NCBI GenBank assembly: GCA_036787815.1
Contig: DAIQOP010000027.1
Coordinates: 1-21,752, forward strand
Source of the DNA: DATBAK01 sp036787815
GTDB lineage: Bacteria; Actinomycetota; Acidimicrobiia; IMCC26256; PALSA-610
Direction of reading: 5' to 3'
DNA: 21,752 nucleotides
Shown: piece by piece, positions 20,977 through 21,752 of the stretch
How the letters are laid out: every line of letters starts with the position of its first letter
How positions within the stretch are numbered: the first letter of the stretch is position 1
Position numbers and translations under genes: made by a program
Notes under the pieces: model-generated
Told to the model about the DNA's origin: nothing
The model's input: only the letters and a program-made list of their open reading frames with translations
Database searches by the model: none

Positions 20977-21276
20977 ATGTTCCGTCATGTCGTCCTGCTG
21001 CGCTGGAACGAGAGCGCGACGCCCGAGGCACGGCGCGCGGTGGTCGATGCGCTCGAGGCGCTGCCTGCGGCGATCCCGGAGATCCGCGGCTATCGCGTCG
21101 GCGCCGACGCGGGGCTCGCGCCCGAGGGCAACTCGGATCTCGCGATCGTCGCCGACTTCGACGACGTGGCCGGTTACCTGGTCTACCGCGACCATCCCAC
21201 GCACCAGGACGTGATCGCCCGGCTGATCCGTCCCATCGTCGCCGCGCGTGCGGCGGTCCAACACGAGCTCGACTGA
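20977..21276 (+). CDS. Dabb (stress-responsive alpha/beta barrel) domain protein
   Basis: The 99-residue protein has the full single Dabb domain: MFRHVVLLRWNESATPEARR, a helix, ALPAAIPEIRGYRVGADAGL, then DLAIVADFDDVAGYLVYRDH and PTHQDVI. Dabb proteins form dimeric ferredoxin-like barrels; members include olivetolic acid cyclase and many bacterial proteins of unknown function. GGAG at 20962-20965 precedes ATG 20977. It follows the SDR gene closely and is probably co-transcribed with it. A substrate cannot be named. Confidence 0.9.
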   Translation: MFRHVVLLRWNESATPEARRAVVDALEALPAAIPEIRGYRVGADAGLAPEGNSDLAIVADFDDVAGYLVYRDHPTHQDVIARLIRPIVAARAAVQHELD

Positions 21277-21299
21277 CCCGCGGCGGTGCACCTGCGGGT
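21276..21299 (+). terminator. Possible stem-loop between convergent genes
   Basis: ACCCGC (21276-21281) pairs with GCGGGT (21294-21299); the loop contains the self-complementary GGTGCACC. It lies between the stops of the Dabb gene and the convergent acyl-CoA synthetase gene. The stem is only six base pairs and no T-run follows. Confidence 0.35.
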
Positions 21300-21315
21300 G
21301 GCGCGGGTGGAGTCG

Positions 21316-21752
21316 TCAGGCGGTGGCGATGCCCTTGGCCCAGCGGTAGTCGGGCTTGCCGGAGGGTTGGCGCGCGATCTCGGTCACCACCGACAACGCG
21401 CGCGGCACCTTGTAGTCGGCGATCAGGGTGCGGCAGTGCTCGACGAGCTCCTCGAGTGTCGCCGAGGTGCCCGGCCGGAACTCCACGATCGCGGCGACGT
21501 GTTCGCCCCAGCGGTCGTCGGCAACGCCGACGACGAGGGCGTCGAACACCGCCGGGTGGCTCTTGAGCGCCGCCTCGACCTCCTCGGGATAGATCTTCTC
21601 GCCGCCCGAGTTGATGCTCTGCGACCCCCGCCCGAGCACCGTGATGGTGCCGTCGAGCTCGAGCACCGCGAGATCGCCAGGGATCGCCCACCGCTGCCCG
21701 TCGACCTCGACGAACGTGGCCGCGGTCTTGCCCTCGTCCTTGTAGTAGCCGA
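21316..21752 (-). CDS. C-terminal part of an acyl-CoA synthetase (AMP-dependent ligase)
   Basis: The frame runs from the right window edge to the stop at 21316. It reads GYYKDEGKTAATFVEVDGQR, WAIPGDLAVLELDGTITVLG and RGSQSINSGGEKIYPEEVEA, then ALVVGVADDRWGEHVAAIVE, ADYKVPRALSVV and RQPSGKPDYRWAK. These are the A8 hinge region (GRGS), the E-K-I-Y/F-P-E-E-V-E motif and the C-terminal catalytic Lys motif (SGKPDYRW) of the ANL superfamily, and are closest in style to actinobacterial FadD-type acyl-CoA synthetases. It activates a carboxylic acid with ATP to an acyl-AMP and then to the CoA ester. The N-terminal, substrate-defining domain is outside the window, so the substrate cannot be told. The C-terminal domain appears complete and intact. 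Confidence 0.93.
   Translation of the reverse strand, partial: GYYKDEGKTAATFVEVDGQRWAIPGDLAVLELDGTITVLGRGSQSINSGGEKIYPEEVEAALKSHPAVFDALVVGVADDRWGEHVAAIVEFRPGTSATLEELVEHCRTLIADYKVPRALSVVTEIARQPSGKPDYRWAKGIATA

Noticed and set aside
19042..21691. Two long minus-strand open frames (581 and 519 codons) over the XdhC, SDR and Dabb genes
   Set aside because: Both are shadows; the plus-strand genes have ribosome binding sites, correct lengths and family motifs.
1..21752. Search for tRNA, rRNA, CRISPR repeats, transposases and phage genes
   Set aside because: Nothing recognisable by eye; a covariance-model search for structured RNAs was not possible here.

Overview
The window is strongly GC-rich double-stranded genomic DNA with dense, short-spaced bacterial genes, many GTG/TTG starts and Shine-Dalgarno sites of the GGAGG type. 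Gene content (ECF sigma factor with a DUF4349 membrane partner, Thr-rich linkers on exported proteins, CoxD/CoxE/XdhC maturation genes, FadD-type acyl-CoA synthetase, Dabb and SnoaL-like proteins) fits a free-living high-GC actinomycete, perhaps an Acidimicrobiia-type lineage. That placement is an inference from style and content, not from a marker gene. I see no rRNA, tRNA, CRISPR array, transposase or phage gene.

Layout. (1) 1-971: an open frame that begins as the C-terminal part of a GlcD/D-lactate-dehydrogenase-type flavoprotein and changes in frame into a secreted-type PD40/TolB beta-propeller; this looks like a chimera joined at a short shared word. (2) 1026-3025: three 11-bp-spaced GGTCAC boxes, then a GAF-GGDEF-EAL cyclic-di-GMP enzyme. 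(3) 3054-6194: SnoaL-like protein (-), a small secreted Cys-containing protein (+) with a perfect stem-loop after it, a membrane-anchored YncE/YVTN beta-propeller (+), and a secreted protein (-) that seems broken by one base. (4) 6386-9700: the circularly permuted ATP-grasp / alpha-E / transglutaminase operon, a conserved but biochemically little-known set predicted to make or modify a peptide; the transglutaminase frame lacks its expected stop and runs antisense through the next gene. (5) 9722-10932: a RodZ-C-like (DUF4115) membrane protein (-) and a PaaI-type thioesterase (+).

(6) 10942-16897, all on the minus strand: DUF4349 membrane protein and ECF sigma factor (ATGA overlap, a likely sigma/anti-sigma pair), a YcaQ/AlkZ-family DNA glycosylase, a class-V PLP enzyme and a D-aminoacylase-type amidohydrolase (TTGA overlap). 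(7) 16978-20196, plus strand: MoxR/CoxD AAA ATPase, CoxE VWA protein and a split XdhC pair, all overlapping or nearly so; this is the maturation set for a molybdenum hydroxylase of the CO/xanthine dehydrogenase family, whose structural genes are not in the window. (8) 20213-21276: an SDR protein without the usual Tyr/Lys catalytic pair and a Dabb-domain protein; 21316-21752 (-): the C-terminal end of an acyl-CoA synthetase.

Points that most merit a check are the chimera at 159-173, the ATP-grasp/alpha-E/transglutaminase operon with three apparent one-base lesions in and beside it (about 6100, 6354 and 9700), the ECF/DUF4349 pair with a possible autoregulatory promoter, and the catalytically atypical SDR.
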